Positions 36,559 through 48,513 of a stretch of 64,000 nt of DNA are shown here, piece after piece. The number at the start of each line of letters is the position of its first letter. Positions within the stretch are counted from its first letter, which is position 1. Origin of the DNA: Cerrena zonata (taxonomy: Eukaryota > Basidiomycota > Agaricomycetes > Polyporales > Cerrenaceae); NCBI GenBank assembly GCA_038087015.1, contig JASBNA010000083.1, positions 1 to 64,000 of the forward strand. Direction: 5' to 3'. Made by a program: the position numbers and the translations under genes. The notes beneath the pieces are model-generated. The model ran no database searches and was not told the origin of the DNA. It worked only from the letters and a program-made list of their open reading frames with translations.

Positions 36559-37957
36559 TGCGAATACTCTGTGTGAGAGATGAACGGGGGAAGACCTCAG
36601 AGTAATGCTAATGGATGGACATGGTTTATATAGCCACAAGAATGGGGCGCCTGTCAGCCATTTCCCTTGCCAGACCGGTACGGCTTCCTGTCCCTGGCGT
36701 AGAGTGGGATCGCATAAATCGGACCCCTTGGACTTCGCACGAGATCCTCTGCATCTGTCCTTCCCACTGTGGTCTGCCCGCCTACCCCAACACCTTCGAT
36801 CAGATATTGATGCATTTCCGTTCCTTCAAACAACGACGCCGTCCATCTTGGCACTCTCAGAGCTTGACACCGAAAGCGAGAGGCGCGAATTCCATCACTA
36901 CGCAAATTGAGATTGTTGCAAACACATTGGGACGTTTTCGGTTGTGCGGACCATAGAAAGAGGGAGTAAACAATTGTCCGCCTGGACGGCCGTCTGCAAC
37001 GCGGTCATGAGTTAAGATTAGAATTTCCCACCCCGCATCCCATCCTCAATATCATCGCTTGCCCCAGACCCCGCATTTGGTAATCTGCTTTGCCCCGACG
37101 CCCAGAAAAGGGACACTCCTTGGCGAATTACTTCTAACGGGAAGCTGCCCGAAAAAAGACCTGATTCAATATACTACAAAGTTCCCCCTTTTAGATGGTT
37201 ACCCGTCCTCTGCACCGCCAGCTTCGGTAGGTTGCGCTCTGGTCTTCTATAACTCTCTACTACTGCCGGTGTATTGCTGTGAGACTGCACAGAACAACTG
37301 TCAAGGGGGGAATGATAGACATGACTTCTAAAAGTGTAATCGACTGGCAGTTCTACTCCGTTTATCCATAGTGTGTATGCATATCTATGCATATACTTAT
37401 AAGGCCCCGAATATGATTGGCCACTCTAGCCGTACTAATGCTACGAGGCAAATACTGCATATGCCCAACAAACTGATTATTATTGGAGGACTCATTCTGG
37501 AATTGGTAGGCAGTCAAAAGTAGAGGAAGTGAACTTTTGAACACAATAGTACTAGCACGAAATCCGAGTCTATTTGTAAATACTGAACATCTTCTCCGGA
37601 AGATTTTGCCAGGGTCACTGAATGTGTTCCGTTACGGAAGAAAAGAGGAGCAGTAGGGACTGTACGTAACAGGCTGCTTACTAAGCGCGTGATTATGAGA
37701 TAGACAGAATCGGGCATCCCAAGAAGAATCGGTGCTTGGCGGCCTATCACAGGTGACAAGACTCGACAAGAGCCCGACAAGAGCTTCGTGGCGGCGGGGA
37801 GAGCGACTTAGCGTGTTGTAGGTGTCCTGTGGGTCGTTGTGTGTGTCCAAGAACGTTATACTAACCAGAAAACCGCAGCTTTACTCAAAATGGATAAGGG
37901 AAAGGTAGCTTCATCACATAAAAACGCATATAGACAGTCCGTGACATCGTAGATCGA
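36559..37957. other. Intergenic, promoter side of transporter 2 and 3' side of Kre33
   Basis: Short frames only, no recognisable product. The part next to 36558 is the likely promoter of transporter paralogue 2. Confidence 0.5.
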
Positions 37958-40900
37958 CTATCGCTTGGCCTTCTTCATACTTCGTCTCGAGGACGATTTT
38001 TTCAGCTTATCCCCCTCCCCGTGACCCCTTGAGGCCTCACTGCTCTCTCCGGCCTTCCGTTTTTGCCCTGCAACCGTCGTGCTCTTCACACTAACGACTG
38101 ACGATTTACCGACTGTCTGTCCGTTGGCAAGTTTCGTCACCTGTGCTTCTGCCATTGACCAATCGGCCGACTCATTGATGGCAAACCTAGGTGAGAGAAA
38201 CTCTGGTTAGCTTGCTCGATAGAATAGCACTTTTCTGCAGTATCTACGCCGCCGTAATCCTTGGAGTACAGGTTGGAGAATCCCGAGCCGTACCGTGTTC
38301 TCCGACTGTATTGAGCTCATCCCGCGCACCTCCGGCTGGGAGCATTTCAATTTTGATTGTGAATCCCTCCCATGTGATTTAGCGCTGAAGCCCTCGGGAG
38401 GGTCTTTCAGACCGTAACGAAGGATTCCACAACTTCCACAATAAAGGAAGAAGCTCCGAACAAACTTCAAATTGAATTTCCATCTTGTCCCAGTTGGTTT
38501 CCAGATATACCGCAAACGATAGCAACCACCACTCCAACGTTCCACAGTTGGAGCGGTGGGTGACGGCCGTTTATGGCACCATCCTTTATTGTGGTTGCAA
38601 AGCGGCTGGAACCACGCTGAGAAGCGGTGAGATGTTACTTGGCAAATCTGCTTTTCTCACTTGCACCTACACCAACTTGTCCGCATCAAAAATGTCCTCG
38701 TCCTGCCCAGCCAATGGAAATGTACCCTGAACGTTAAGTACATGCGATGCGGGGGTGCGGGGTACATTTGGAGGGCGAGGCGAGCCGCCGTATATGTCGG
38801 AGGACACTTAGATAGTGAGTAGAATGTTCCAATCTCTCCTGCAACAGCCAAGAACAGGCTCCAGACGTTGCTCGCAATAGCGTACGGGGTAACGTGTGGG
38901 GTTGTAAATGTATTGGAACATTCCGACTCGCCTCCAATGACATTGGCCAAGGCATTCTGGGCGGAAACCAATCACGAAAAATGAGATGGTGGTGTTTCGT
39001 ACTCACTTGCTCAAGTCTAGCGAATCAATCATCTCGCGTTGCTTCTCCTTTAGCGCTTTCGTAACTTCGTCCCCTGCCTCTTTGAGCTCATCTTCAAGAG
39101 TAGTCTGTACCGGTTTCCAGGTCGTTCCGGCGGCCTTCCCACCAGAGACGTCTTCGAGAGGAGCAGCATTCTTCGACGGAGCGTGTGGGATCGTCGCGCT
39201 GATTGCCTCTTTCTGGATATCAAGTAGGCGCTTGCTAATCTTTCGGATAATCTTTGTGAATAGGGCCAGAGCCTGTGAGACAGGCAGCTGCAGTTCCGTC
39301 TGGGGATATGGAAAGAAGGAGGAAGGAGGGAAGGAAAGGAACAAGGCCGCGCAGTCAGATCAGTACCGTAGTTTCGGATGTGTCAGGGGAAAGAAAGTGC
39401 TTACCTCGACTTCTTCGATCGTTTTGCGTTGAAGTCCGATGGCGAGCAGGATGGAACTTTGTACGGCACTTAACCGTACCTCCGACGAAAGCCGCTTCTC
39501 GAAATACAAATTGGCCACCGTCGGTAATAGATCGAGGATGACATGGTAGTCGAGCATGTTATTTGCATACGACTCCAATCTCTTTAGGTCGAACGGTGTC
39601 ATTAGAATTGATAGTTCGGAGACGCCAAGGTCTAACGGAACGTGCGATGATCATCAACGCTCTTATCCTGGCATACTTGGACGGTAGGTAACACATACCT
39701 CGTGTTGAATCTTCATCAAACTTCTTGAGTCCCGCATTGGCAGCTTCCAGGACGCTCAAGGCAGTGACACTTCCAAACTCTCTAAACTTGAATGACAGCA
39801 ATGACAGGAATCGTCTTCGGAAATCTGCCAATTACCACCACAAATCAGTTAGTTACACCATAAACAGAGTTCAATTACAGAGATATTAGGTTTATTAGGT
39901 TTGTATGAAAAAGGGATGAAACGCGCACCTTTTGCGAATTCGCCCAGCCACTCGAGCTCAGCTTCCGTCGACGAGTTCAGCCCTCGCACCATTACACACG
40001 TATGCTCTCCTGTGAGTTCGCTCGCGGTTTGTCGAAGATAGAGCGGCACATACGCTGCTCTTTTCCAGAATCGGAGTAATTGTGGGGTGAGACCATATGA
40101 TACACCAAGATAATCAAGGGTTTCCGGTCTTCTTTCAGTTAATCTCTGAAGGAGAGGGGGCATAGCATTCGCCGAACGGACGGTAGGGGTGTCGGTGAGA
40201 AGGTCGGTCGACTGAAATATTATCAGCTTGGGGTGTAGATACTCTATGCAATCGCGGGATTATCTTACCTCATCTACGAACGAAGGATCAGGGTAGGATG
40301 CTTCAGGTGCTGAGTTCTCGTCGAGGCTGAATAATTCTCCGCTGTAATACGAGTTCAACGCTTGCATAGCCCTCGAGCCGTATCCCATCTAGGAAATGGT
40401 GTGAGTTGATACCAAAATAGTAGAACGATGACTAAAAAAAATTCTGCATACGTGAGCATAATCCGGGTGAGTCGCTATCCGAACCACACGGGCACCAGAT
40501 AACAAAGCAAACTTGCTTTCCTGGAATTGCTGAGAAACCAACCAAGGAATCATATCGCCGCCTGCTCTGAACCCACGACTCAGACCGTCCATGATCGCTG
40601 ACTTGCTTATGTTACCTTCCAACGCTACTTGTAATACCACGAGAGGTTCTGGCAAATGTGTTTCGTCATCTTTTAAAGGAGGTAGGAGGACGAAAAGGTG
40701 ATGGGCAGGGGCATCAGAAAGGAGTTGTAGGTCGTTCGGCTGATTCTTGTAATGCGACGCAACGTAGAGAGCCATCATGCGCTGTAAGAACACTTCCGAA
40801 GCAGGGTGGTAACTGAACAATGTGTCCCTCGATACGTAAAAGAGTTCACACTGAGAAGGATGAGGGCAGCCATATTGAGACGACTTCGGTAAGATTGTAG

Positions 40901-42691
40901 CATCGAGACAAAGCAAACCGTTCAACCATTTCTCGACTTGATCACCGGTGGAATATCGTATAGGCGTCTCAAGCTTGATTTCGCGAAGTGTTCGTGCTTT
41001 GGGTGGTGCTTTGACGATCTTCTTTGAAGCAGAAGCAACAGTCGCGTCGTCCTCTGCAGGTGCTGCGTCCTTGGTGAGTATTGGTCGTGTATTTTCGCGA
41101 AGTTGTTGAATGAGCTTGAGGGACAATGATCGACCGGTTCCCTCGTATCCATTGATGGTGGACGCCATGAAGACGAGGTATGGGCCGATAAGGTTGCGAA
41201 CGAGGGGAAGAGGGATGGCAGCAGCTTCGTCGATAATGACAAGTTCGGCTTGGCCGAGGACATGTGCATCTTGAGGTTGAATATACTGGAAACAAATTTG
41301 AGTCATCGAGTCCTATGGAGGAGTACAAGGTTTGGAAATATACCTGGATTGTCTGACGGTGTTGTCTGAACACATTGACACGAACAATCGCTTTGTTGAA
41401 TTCAGGATTTGTGCTCTGCATAATATCGTAATCCAGATGTTCCTCGTAACCCAGAGCATCCAATCCCTTGAAAACAAACTCAAAAAGAGTTTTCAAGTTC
41501 TCAGGGCTAGGACTAGTGACGAAAATATTCGAATAGCCATGAGCCAGAGCAGCAGTAATCGCCAGACCAAGAGCAGCAGACTTTCCTCGACCACGTCCTG
41601 CAGTCAAGGTGACCGTGCTCGATAGTGTTTTTTCCGCAATAGCATCTACGAACGTGAGGATAGCTTGAGCTTGGTCCACGGTTTTTGCAAGTTTCACGAG
41701 GTCGCCGACAGGTTTTGTATCGGCAAGGCTGTCTTTTAGTTCTTTGAGTTCAGAAGACTCTTTCCCTTTCCCTCGGTCTTCTTCGATTGGCTTTATATCT
41801 TTGCCTTTTGATATAGGGAGTACGTTAAGTTCGTCGTCCAGGACTAGACAGTCGTCGCATGATCCTAGAGAGAGGATGAAACGTTCGTTGAATCGGGCAA
41901 CAACTGTGTCGTGAGCGGATGTTCTGTATCGTGCATGGACATCCTGTACAAGGTCAAAATGGAAAGAAACAAAATAAGTCAACTACCAACTCACCATTGT
42001 CATGGCGTAGAGCTGCCGTAAAGATGACATTGTTTTGAGTAATAACACAACCAAACCGCCTCCCTCCACTGTCTCAATCGTGCGAGCTAGCAAGTTGGGG
42101 GTGATGGCTTCGAAATCCTGCAGAACAAGCATTCCGTAGGTGTGGCCGAGAATTTTGTGGGACTCCTTGTAGTAACTGCATGCGAACTTGATTTAGAGAA
42201 ATGATGGAAGGGTGAAAATGAATTTTACGCACGTATAACGAATGTCGGTGACAGTAATGAAGATCTCGAAAGGATCCTGGTCATTAGGCTCTCTAATCCC
42301 TCGTTTAACATCTCGTTTGATTTTGGCTTCACGTTTCTTTCGATGACTAAGGGAAAGTCTCATGAGATACCATAGTATGGACTTCTACGAGGGTATATTC
42401 CTCGCGAATTCATGAGTAAACCGTCTCGTACCTTGAAAACCCAAGCTCTTTCTTGTAGCACCAAAGAACGGACGGTCGAGCAGCAGTTCGTGCTTGAGAT
42501 AGAAGATAATGAAGATTCACAATCTGGTGTTATAGCCATGATGTGTTAGTCAAGTTCGAGTATGTCATCCTGTACGAAGGACGTACCTGGTCCCTTCCCT
42601 TGTCCCCTACAAGCACTATGAATGATCGGTGATTCTGCTTGACATTATTGTTGATGAGGATAGGGATCCTGGGATCCAACTGTTTCCTCAT
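37958..42691 (-). CDS. KRE33: RNA cytidine acetyltransferase Kre33/NAT10
   Basis: Nucleolar ATP-dependent enzyme that makes N4-acetylcytidine in 18S rRNA and in tRNA-Ser/Leu, needed for small-subunit assembly. The start MRKQLDPRIPILINNNVKQN and SFIVLVGDKGRDQ match the eukaryotic N-terminus, followed by RPSVLWCYKKELGFS. The RecD-like helicase has Walker A TAGRGRGKSAALGL (about 41570) and a Walker B region ELVIIDEAAAIPLPLV. Then come STINGYEGTGRSLSLKL and the GNAT region around VRIATHPDYAHMGYGSRAM. The tRNA-binding C-terminus follows, and the gene ends in a Lys/Arg-rich nuclear tail (RRSMKKAKR). Roughly a thousand residues. The last intron, 38187-39006, is 820 nt. Its borders rejoin SLDLSK to FAINESADW exactly, so the reading is sound. 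Overall complete. Confidence 0.95.
38187..39006 (-). other. 820-nt intron of the Kre33 gene
   Basis: Bounded by GTGAGT and CTAG on the minus strand; exon phases fit. More than ten times the usual intron size here. It contains open frames on both strands, but I recognise no product and found no clear terminal repeats. Confidence 0.75.
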
Positions 42692-43441
42692 GATGACGAT
42701 ACTAGATGATGGATAAGTCGCAAAGGACTCAAGTATGATACTACAGAAGACTCGGTGAGAATTGGAGAGTAGACTCAGTCAGTACTTGTAAGCACTTACC
42801 TCCGCACCCGGAGCCTTTGATCGAAACTTTGGTAAATTTCGAAAGGGCGCTCTCACTCTAAATCGGGTATGTTTCCGATCATTTGAACATTTGTCGTATT
42901 ACTATATTTAGGATCGTTGGGATGGCTCGCCAAGTTGTCAATCGCACTGAGTACTGTCCGTCATTAGTCCACTAACGATATTGACCTTTAGGCAATGGTA
43001 TCAGATATGGTGCCTGAACTGAAGTCTATTGTCTTACCTTCCCCCAAATATACTCACCCCCTCTTAGAACGTGCATGGCCTATCGCTAACGAGCTACGAT
43101 TCAAGTTCGTGGCAAGTTTACTACTTCCTGACTAGCAGAAGCTGTTCAAGTTCTACTATAAAACCTATGGTTATCTCCGCCATAAACTAATACTATGGTC
43201 TGGCATCCGGACCAGCGTATAGCAACCGTTATTGTCTCATTGTCCGTCTCATGCATAACCGAAATAACTCTTTGACATGCAAAGGTAATTGACAATCGTC
43301 ACCTTAGGCCTGGCCTGCGTGACGCGTCCATTCAAGTTGCTATAAAACAAAAGACCTTTTCGACCAACATCCCTCCCAGACTCCCAACACCCACTAACAT
43401 TCCTTTACATTCAACTTGTCCAACCCTCTTGCTCCAACATC
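42692..43441. promoter_or_regulatory. Divergent intergenic region, Kre33 and Cys-rich protein
   Basis: Sits between the start of the minus-strand Kre33 gene and the start of a plus-strand gene, so it must hold both promoters. A TATAAAA-like sequence near 43341 precedes the plus-strand start by about 100 bases. No gene seen. Confidence 0.4.
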
Positions 43442-43918
43442 ATGATGCCGTCCACGAAAAAATGCGCTCGGTTTGATTGTAACAACCTTTTCACCCCAAA
43501 CCCGGACCACATGGAGGTTTGTAGTAGGAGATGTGGCAATGTCATGACATGGTATAGTTTACATGGTCTGAATCCTCTCGATGGGACTCCGAAAATAAAC
43601 GGGAAGACCCCGCGACCATCAGCAACAACACCGTCAATGTCTTCAGTGCCACCACCCAATGCGAGTCATCTACTGCCCCCGTCGGTCGATGTTAGTCATG
43701 GCAATGCTCCCTCCCAAACCCTTCCTCCTCCCTCACAACCTCCCTCGTCGCGCAAGAAACCAAACCATGGAGCAAACTGGAATACGCAACTGTATCCGAA
43801 GGACAACAACTACCATGCAGTTTCAGCTGAGGCTCAAGCTTTCTATCCTCCATGCATCGCAGGGCTTGTGCGTACCACCCCAAAGCCTCGGGGTCCTCAA
43901 ACCGCACCCTGGAGATGA
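43442..43918 (+). CDS. Small Cys-rich N-terminal, Pro/Ser-rich protein
   Basis: Single-exon 158-residue protein. Residues 8-35 contain CARFDCNNLFTPNPDHMEVC, then SRRCGNVMTWY. The spacing C-x4-C-x13-C-x3-C resembles a small treble-clef or FCS/MYM-like zinc finger, but I cannot name the family. The remainder is Pro/Ser-rich and likely disordered (SSVPPPNASHLLPPSVDVS), ending in basic and aromatic residues. Start is the first of two tandem ATGs. A CT-rich leader precedes it. Function unknown; an RNA- or protein-binding adaptor would fit. Confidence 0.65.
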   Translation: MMPSTKKCARFDCNNLFTPNPDHMEVCSRRCGNVMTWYSLHGLNPLDGTPKINGKTPRPSATTPSMSSVPPPNASHLLPPSVDVSHGNAPSQTLPPPSQPPSSRKKPNHGANWNTQLYPKDNNYHAVSAEAQAFYPPCIAGLVRTTPKPRGPQTAPWR

Positions 43919-44429
43919 TCAAACAACGACCGCATCGCTGCTCTCTGCTGGCATTGCAGTAGCAATTTCTCCGTCTACGTGCACATTTAGATCATAAGGT
44001 TATCGACGCCTTGACGGCCGACTATACAGGAGGTGTTCATTAAATCCTCGATCTTACCCATGAAATATTATCTTGTAATTATCTTCAATACGCATGGCTA
44101 TCCCGGCGGTGTATCGATGTCAATTGAGCTTATCATTATCTCCCATTTGTGCGCGTGAAATGTCTTGTCAGCGTCATGCTCGACGATAACCAAGCAGAAG
44201 TTAACGTTCTTCCTATTTGCATATCTGAACATTATAGCAGTACCGCCCCTCGGGTACCGGCTCGTGGCGCTTTATCGGACCATAACCATCGTGTTCAGCG
44301 ACGGACTTAAAAGGAGTTTCAGACAAGCAGCAGGATGCCGCACAGTCTTCTTGCCTCCTGTTCGCCGTGCATACAGTGCATGGTATAAGTACGAATTCAT
44401 ATCGATAACTTTCTTTACCAACAACCATC
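43919..44429. other. Intergenic upstream of Urc1
   Basis: No supported gene. Contains a TATAAG-like sequence at about 44382, some 45 bases before the Urc1 ATG, in a suitable position for a core promoter. Confidence 0.4.
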
Positions 44430-46415
44430 ATGTCTGCTATCTCTGACGCAGTGCTCACCCAGATCTTGAATCAGCTTCAGTCTCTCCAGGTCTCGCAGCA
44501 GATCTTACAGGCTAAGGTATGTGTCAATGTCAACGGTATGTCAACGCTGTTGATCTGATTCGATTCCTGCAGTTAGATTCGTTAGGTGGAAATTCGGCAC
44601 CCAGTCCGCCACAGTCCCCACCGAGACATGCTATTCCCATTCCAGGACGCAGTCAGGCAGACTCACCGACACCTCCCTCATCGTTCACCACTGCTTCAGC
44701 GTTGTCGGCAATGGCGGCACCTTCACATGATGCTGACAAGCCAATCAGTGATAAGGAGAGGGAGAAGATTCTTTATCCGGGGCGGGTATTGCTTACCAGT
44801 CAGTAATATCCCCCTATATGCAGACGTTCCACTGACGGCGTCATACAGCTTATCCCGACCAGTCTGGTATCAAGCCCTATCCTCTAGTATGGGGTGCAGC
44901 AGACCCTGTTGTCCGTGGTCCAGTCATTCCGTCTCGCCTTCCGTCTTCGATCAAACAGCGTAATGCGTTGGGTGCACATTCGGGTTCATACTCCATCTAC
45001 CGAGCTCTAGCCATTGCTATGGGTACTCTTTCACCTACACACAAGCCTGATTATTCAAAGACCGAACCAGCTATATCTGTTCCACCTCAGCCTGCATGGT
45101 CTGATCCTACCAAGATCGTCTCTTTCGATCCTTGGGGTCATTTGATTACTGAGGTATTCAAGAAGGAGATTGAGGAACTTGGTTTAGATGTCCGACCGAG
45201 CATTGCTGTGACTAAGGCACACATGAAACTGAGTGAAATCGACGAGACTGCGAGGAAGGGTGAACTGACGGTTGATGGCAAGATTCTCGTCAAGAGTCAG
45301 CCTATGCACAACGCAGACGGGTCTGTGAGCACAGCAGATCCCGGCGTTGAGATTGTTGTCAGTAAAGCTGCTGTTGAGCCCGTTTGGTACCTTCCTGGTG
45401 TCGCGGAGCGTTTTGGAATGTAAGTCGTTCCTGGATGACGTCGTTTGAATAATTGATTCTGATATCCCGATCCCGTTGACAGTTCTGAGAGTTTGCTTCG
45501 ACGGGCCTTGTTCGAAGACACTGGAGGAATGTATCCAGAACTCATCACTCGTCCTGATATCAAAGTCTTCCTCCCACCGATCGGTGGCTTGACCGTGTAT
45601 ATCTGTGAGTTTAGCCGTTCTTTCTCCGCTGATTGATTACTGACGATCCTTTCAGTTGGCCCTCCGGCCTACCTTTCTGATGAGTCGAAAGAACTTACCG
45701 TGCGAGTGCATGACGAATGTATGTTTACCGACTGAACATTTACAGCATTATACTAAACATTTATTCACATTCAGGTAACGGATCAGACGTTTTCGGATCC
45801 GACATTTGTACCTGCAAACCATACCTAATCTATGCTATCGAGGAGTGTGTTAGAACTGCTCAACGTGGTGGTGTTGGTCTTGTTGTCTACTTCCGTAAAG
45901 AAGGTCGTGCTCTTGGTGAAGTCACAAAGTAAGATTTTGATTCTCTCTGTCATATACCAGCACAATCTGATCATTATGACTCTCTAGATACCTCGTCTAT
46001 AACCTGCGAAAGCGTGGAGGCGACTCTGCAGACCGATACTTCAAGTCAACAGAACTTATCGCTGGTGTCAAAGATATGCGATTCCAGGCATTGATGCCAG
46101 ACGTCCTCCACTGGCTTGGTATCACCAAGATCGACAACATGGTATCCATGAGTGACATGTACGTATATATTTCTACTCCGTATCTTGTTCATCAAAATTC
46201 ATCAACTCGTTCTCTACAGGAAATACAACGCCATCGTACAATCCGGTATTTCCATCCTTAAACGATACGATATCCCTGACCACCTATTACCTCCCGACTC
46301 TCGTGTTGAAATCGATGCCAAGATCGCTGCTGGCTACTTTACGAGTGGTAAACAGATCACACAAGCTGATCTCGTCAAGACTGTTGGTCGAACTTGGGAA
46401 GAGACTGAACACTAG
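44430..46415 (+). CDS. URC1: Uracil catabolism protein Urc1 (GTP cyclohydrolase II-like)
   Basis: Component of the fungal URC route that uses uracil as a nitrogen source; structurally a GTP cyclohydrolase II homologue. The start MSAISDAVLTQILNQLQSLQ forms a short amphipathic helix, then a Ser/Pro linker. The core follows: KPYPLVWGAADPVVRGPVI, LGAHSGSYSIYRALAIAMG, SFDPWGHLITEVFKKEIEEL and ITKAHM-like VTKAHMKLSEIDE. Next are EPVWYLPGVAERFG, NGSDVFGSDICTCKPYLIYA, QRGGVGLVVYFRKEGRALGE, RYFKSTELIAGVKDMRFQAL and VQSGISILKRYDIPDHLLPP. The Cys pair in DICTC stands where RibA has its zinc cysteines. About nine exons. The first intron (GTATGT...CTGCAG) joins ILQAK to LDSLGG. Ends RTWEETEH. Complete. 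Confidence 0.95.
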
Positions 46416-46651
46416 GGTGCTTTGACCTGGGGTTGCTAGAATAGTTATCTCTCGGAAGGATACATTGTAAACTAAAATCTTGGTTGTATGCATAATATAC
46501 TGTACACATTCGGACTCGATCATAAATATATCACGGAAAAAGGTGCTGACGCCCGCAAGGCTTCTTTACAAGCGACCACACCAGACCATACCTCACTATC
46601 TCTCACCATACTCTGCGCTCATCGCGCACACGACGTTGACTAGATCCCAAA

Positions 46652-48075
46652 ATGCACCATTGTCTCTTCGTCAGCGAAATTTTGGAGGCTATCGTCACTT
46701 TTTTAGACGAGATGCGGACAAGTCCGAGTCGCAAGGATGTTTTAGCATTTGTGTTGACTTGTCATACGTTCCGCGAGCCTGGTTTAGATATTCTATGGCG
46801 TGAACTGGAGAATCCAGGTCCACTGGCCTTTGCTTTCCTACCAAATGTAGAGCCAATATTTCCGTCCGACTATGATGATGAAGAAATAGAAATGGAACAT
46901 AAGAAAGACCCCCCTCACCCAACCGTGAGTACATATCGGGTGTTGTTTGTGTTGTGAATATTGACTTTTTGTTGAACATATTGAAATAATAGGCCGTAAT
47001 TGGCCTCTCGAAGGTTCCTACCATCGCCGACTGGGAACAATTCAGAAGGTACAGCAAACGCGTCAGAGTCCTCCGGGACTATGACTACTACAATGCAGTT
47101 CACACTCAATTTCTCATTGACCTGCTCGCTTACCGTCCTCCGGGTGTACCTCTACTACCCAATCTTCGGAAACTCAAATGGAAGGATTACCAGGGCCGCC
47201 TACGATTTCCGACGCTCTCGCTATTCCTATCACCAACATTGACTACCGTCTGTGTTTTTGTCGGATGTAATATGAACGCTGTCAAGCTATGGGGCCTTCT
47301 ACAGTCCACCACACCTGCACTACGGAGGGTGGTCGTCACCGTTCATGACTTCATACCATCAGAGATGAACCGAACGAGCTTTTCCCAGGCATTGCGTTCA
47401 TGGCAGGATCTCACTATTTTGGAGATCCGCGACTTCAATTACTGGGGAACTCAAACTTGTTTTAGTCAACCCATATCCACTGACGACCTAACCTTGCTCT
47501 CGCAACGCCCCAAACTTTGCCGACTTCGAGTTGCAGTAGCGGACGATGTCGCTCCTTTGAAACCCTCGCCAATTCAGGAAAATTACTTCGCCTCCTTACA
47601 AGACCTGACGATTACTACGAAGAATGTGCCGCTTATAACTCAAATTATCAAGGCCGTTCATCCTCGAGGTCTTAGATCGATTGTTCTCCGCTGTTGGCTC
47701 ACTTACAGCCCCGCCGAGCTGTCCGATTTTCTGCAGGCCATTGCAATGCACAGACAACTTAACTCGCTAGAGATAAATATAGTAGAACGCCATAACCCGA
47801 ACACGAAGCGGGACGATCTATTCATAACAGGCGAAACCCTTGCGCCCACCTTTGCTCTAGCTGAATTAACCCAGCTCAATATCGAGGCATTTGGGGTGAA
47901 CTTGACGGCGGAGTCATTAGAGAAAATGGCACGATCTTGGCCCAAGATAACTGACCTGAGATTGACAAGCACAAGCAAACAAGCCACAACGCTGATCGAA
48001 GCCTCGGATTTAGAGGTCTTTACCCTATATTGCCCATTGATGGAGACCCTTTCGATACCCGTTCGTAAGGTCTAG
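46652..48075 (+). CDS. F-box-like protein
   Basis: Two exons (46652-46924 and 46993-48075) give 451 residues. The N-terminus LFVSEILEAIVTFLDEMRTS, then DVLAFVLTCHTFREPGLDIL, is a divergent F-box as found in agaricomycete F-box families (xxSEILExI...L..CxxFxxxALxxLW). It is followed by WRELENPGPLAFAFLP, the usual hinge. The rest has LRR-like strands (LPNLRKLKWKDY, LNSLEINIVERH, DLRLTSTSKQ). Probably an SCF adaptor. It ends at CPLMETLSIPVRKV, somewhat earlier than many relatives, which run another 50 or more residues. A recent truncation is possible. An ATG-rich 5' side leaves the start well supported. Confidence 0.8.
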
Positions 48076-48513
48076 GATGAGGAGCCATATCTTCGACAGG
48101 GAATTTTATAAGCTACCAGAGCGGGTGGTACATGATACTATCGAATATCTTACAGACAATGTAATTGCTTTGACTTATGATCTCTTGACTCATCTTGTCT
48201 GGCCGTATATTAGTGCTTCGTCAGAGTTCACAAGGTAAAGCATACACAAGTAAATATGCCGAGGGGGCTCTACATTACCGTCTAGAGACCCTGGGAATGA
48301 TATACTCACCTCAAGTTTACGAAACAGCTACATATGGGTATAAATCGATCCGGTCGAACTTCCCCTGCTCATCTCCTCGATAAAATGATAACGTAACAAA
48401 TATTGGTACAAGGGTTCCTTCCATCGTAAAATTACAGTGGCATTGCTACTTCATGAAAGGTTGCGAATCGTAAAAAACAAACAAATCATCGTCAACCTTG
48501 CGTGGTCTGAAGA
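48076..48513. other. Convergent intergenic region
   Basis: Between the F-box-like gene and the 3' end of the Dicer gene. No supported gene; would hold both terminators. Confidence 0.5.

Noticed and set aside
38657..39006. Minus-strand frames inside the long Kre33 intron read as extra Kre33 exons
   Set aside because: The splice from SLDLSK to FAINESADW fits fungal Kre33 ends exactly; the intervening frames have no similarity to the family.
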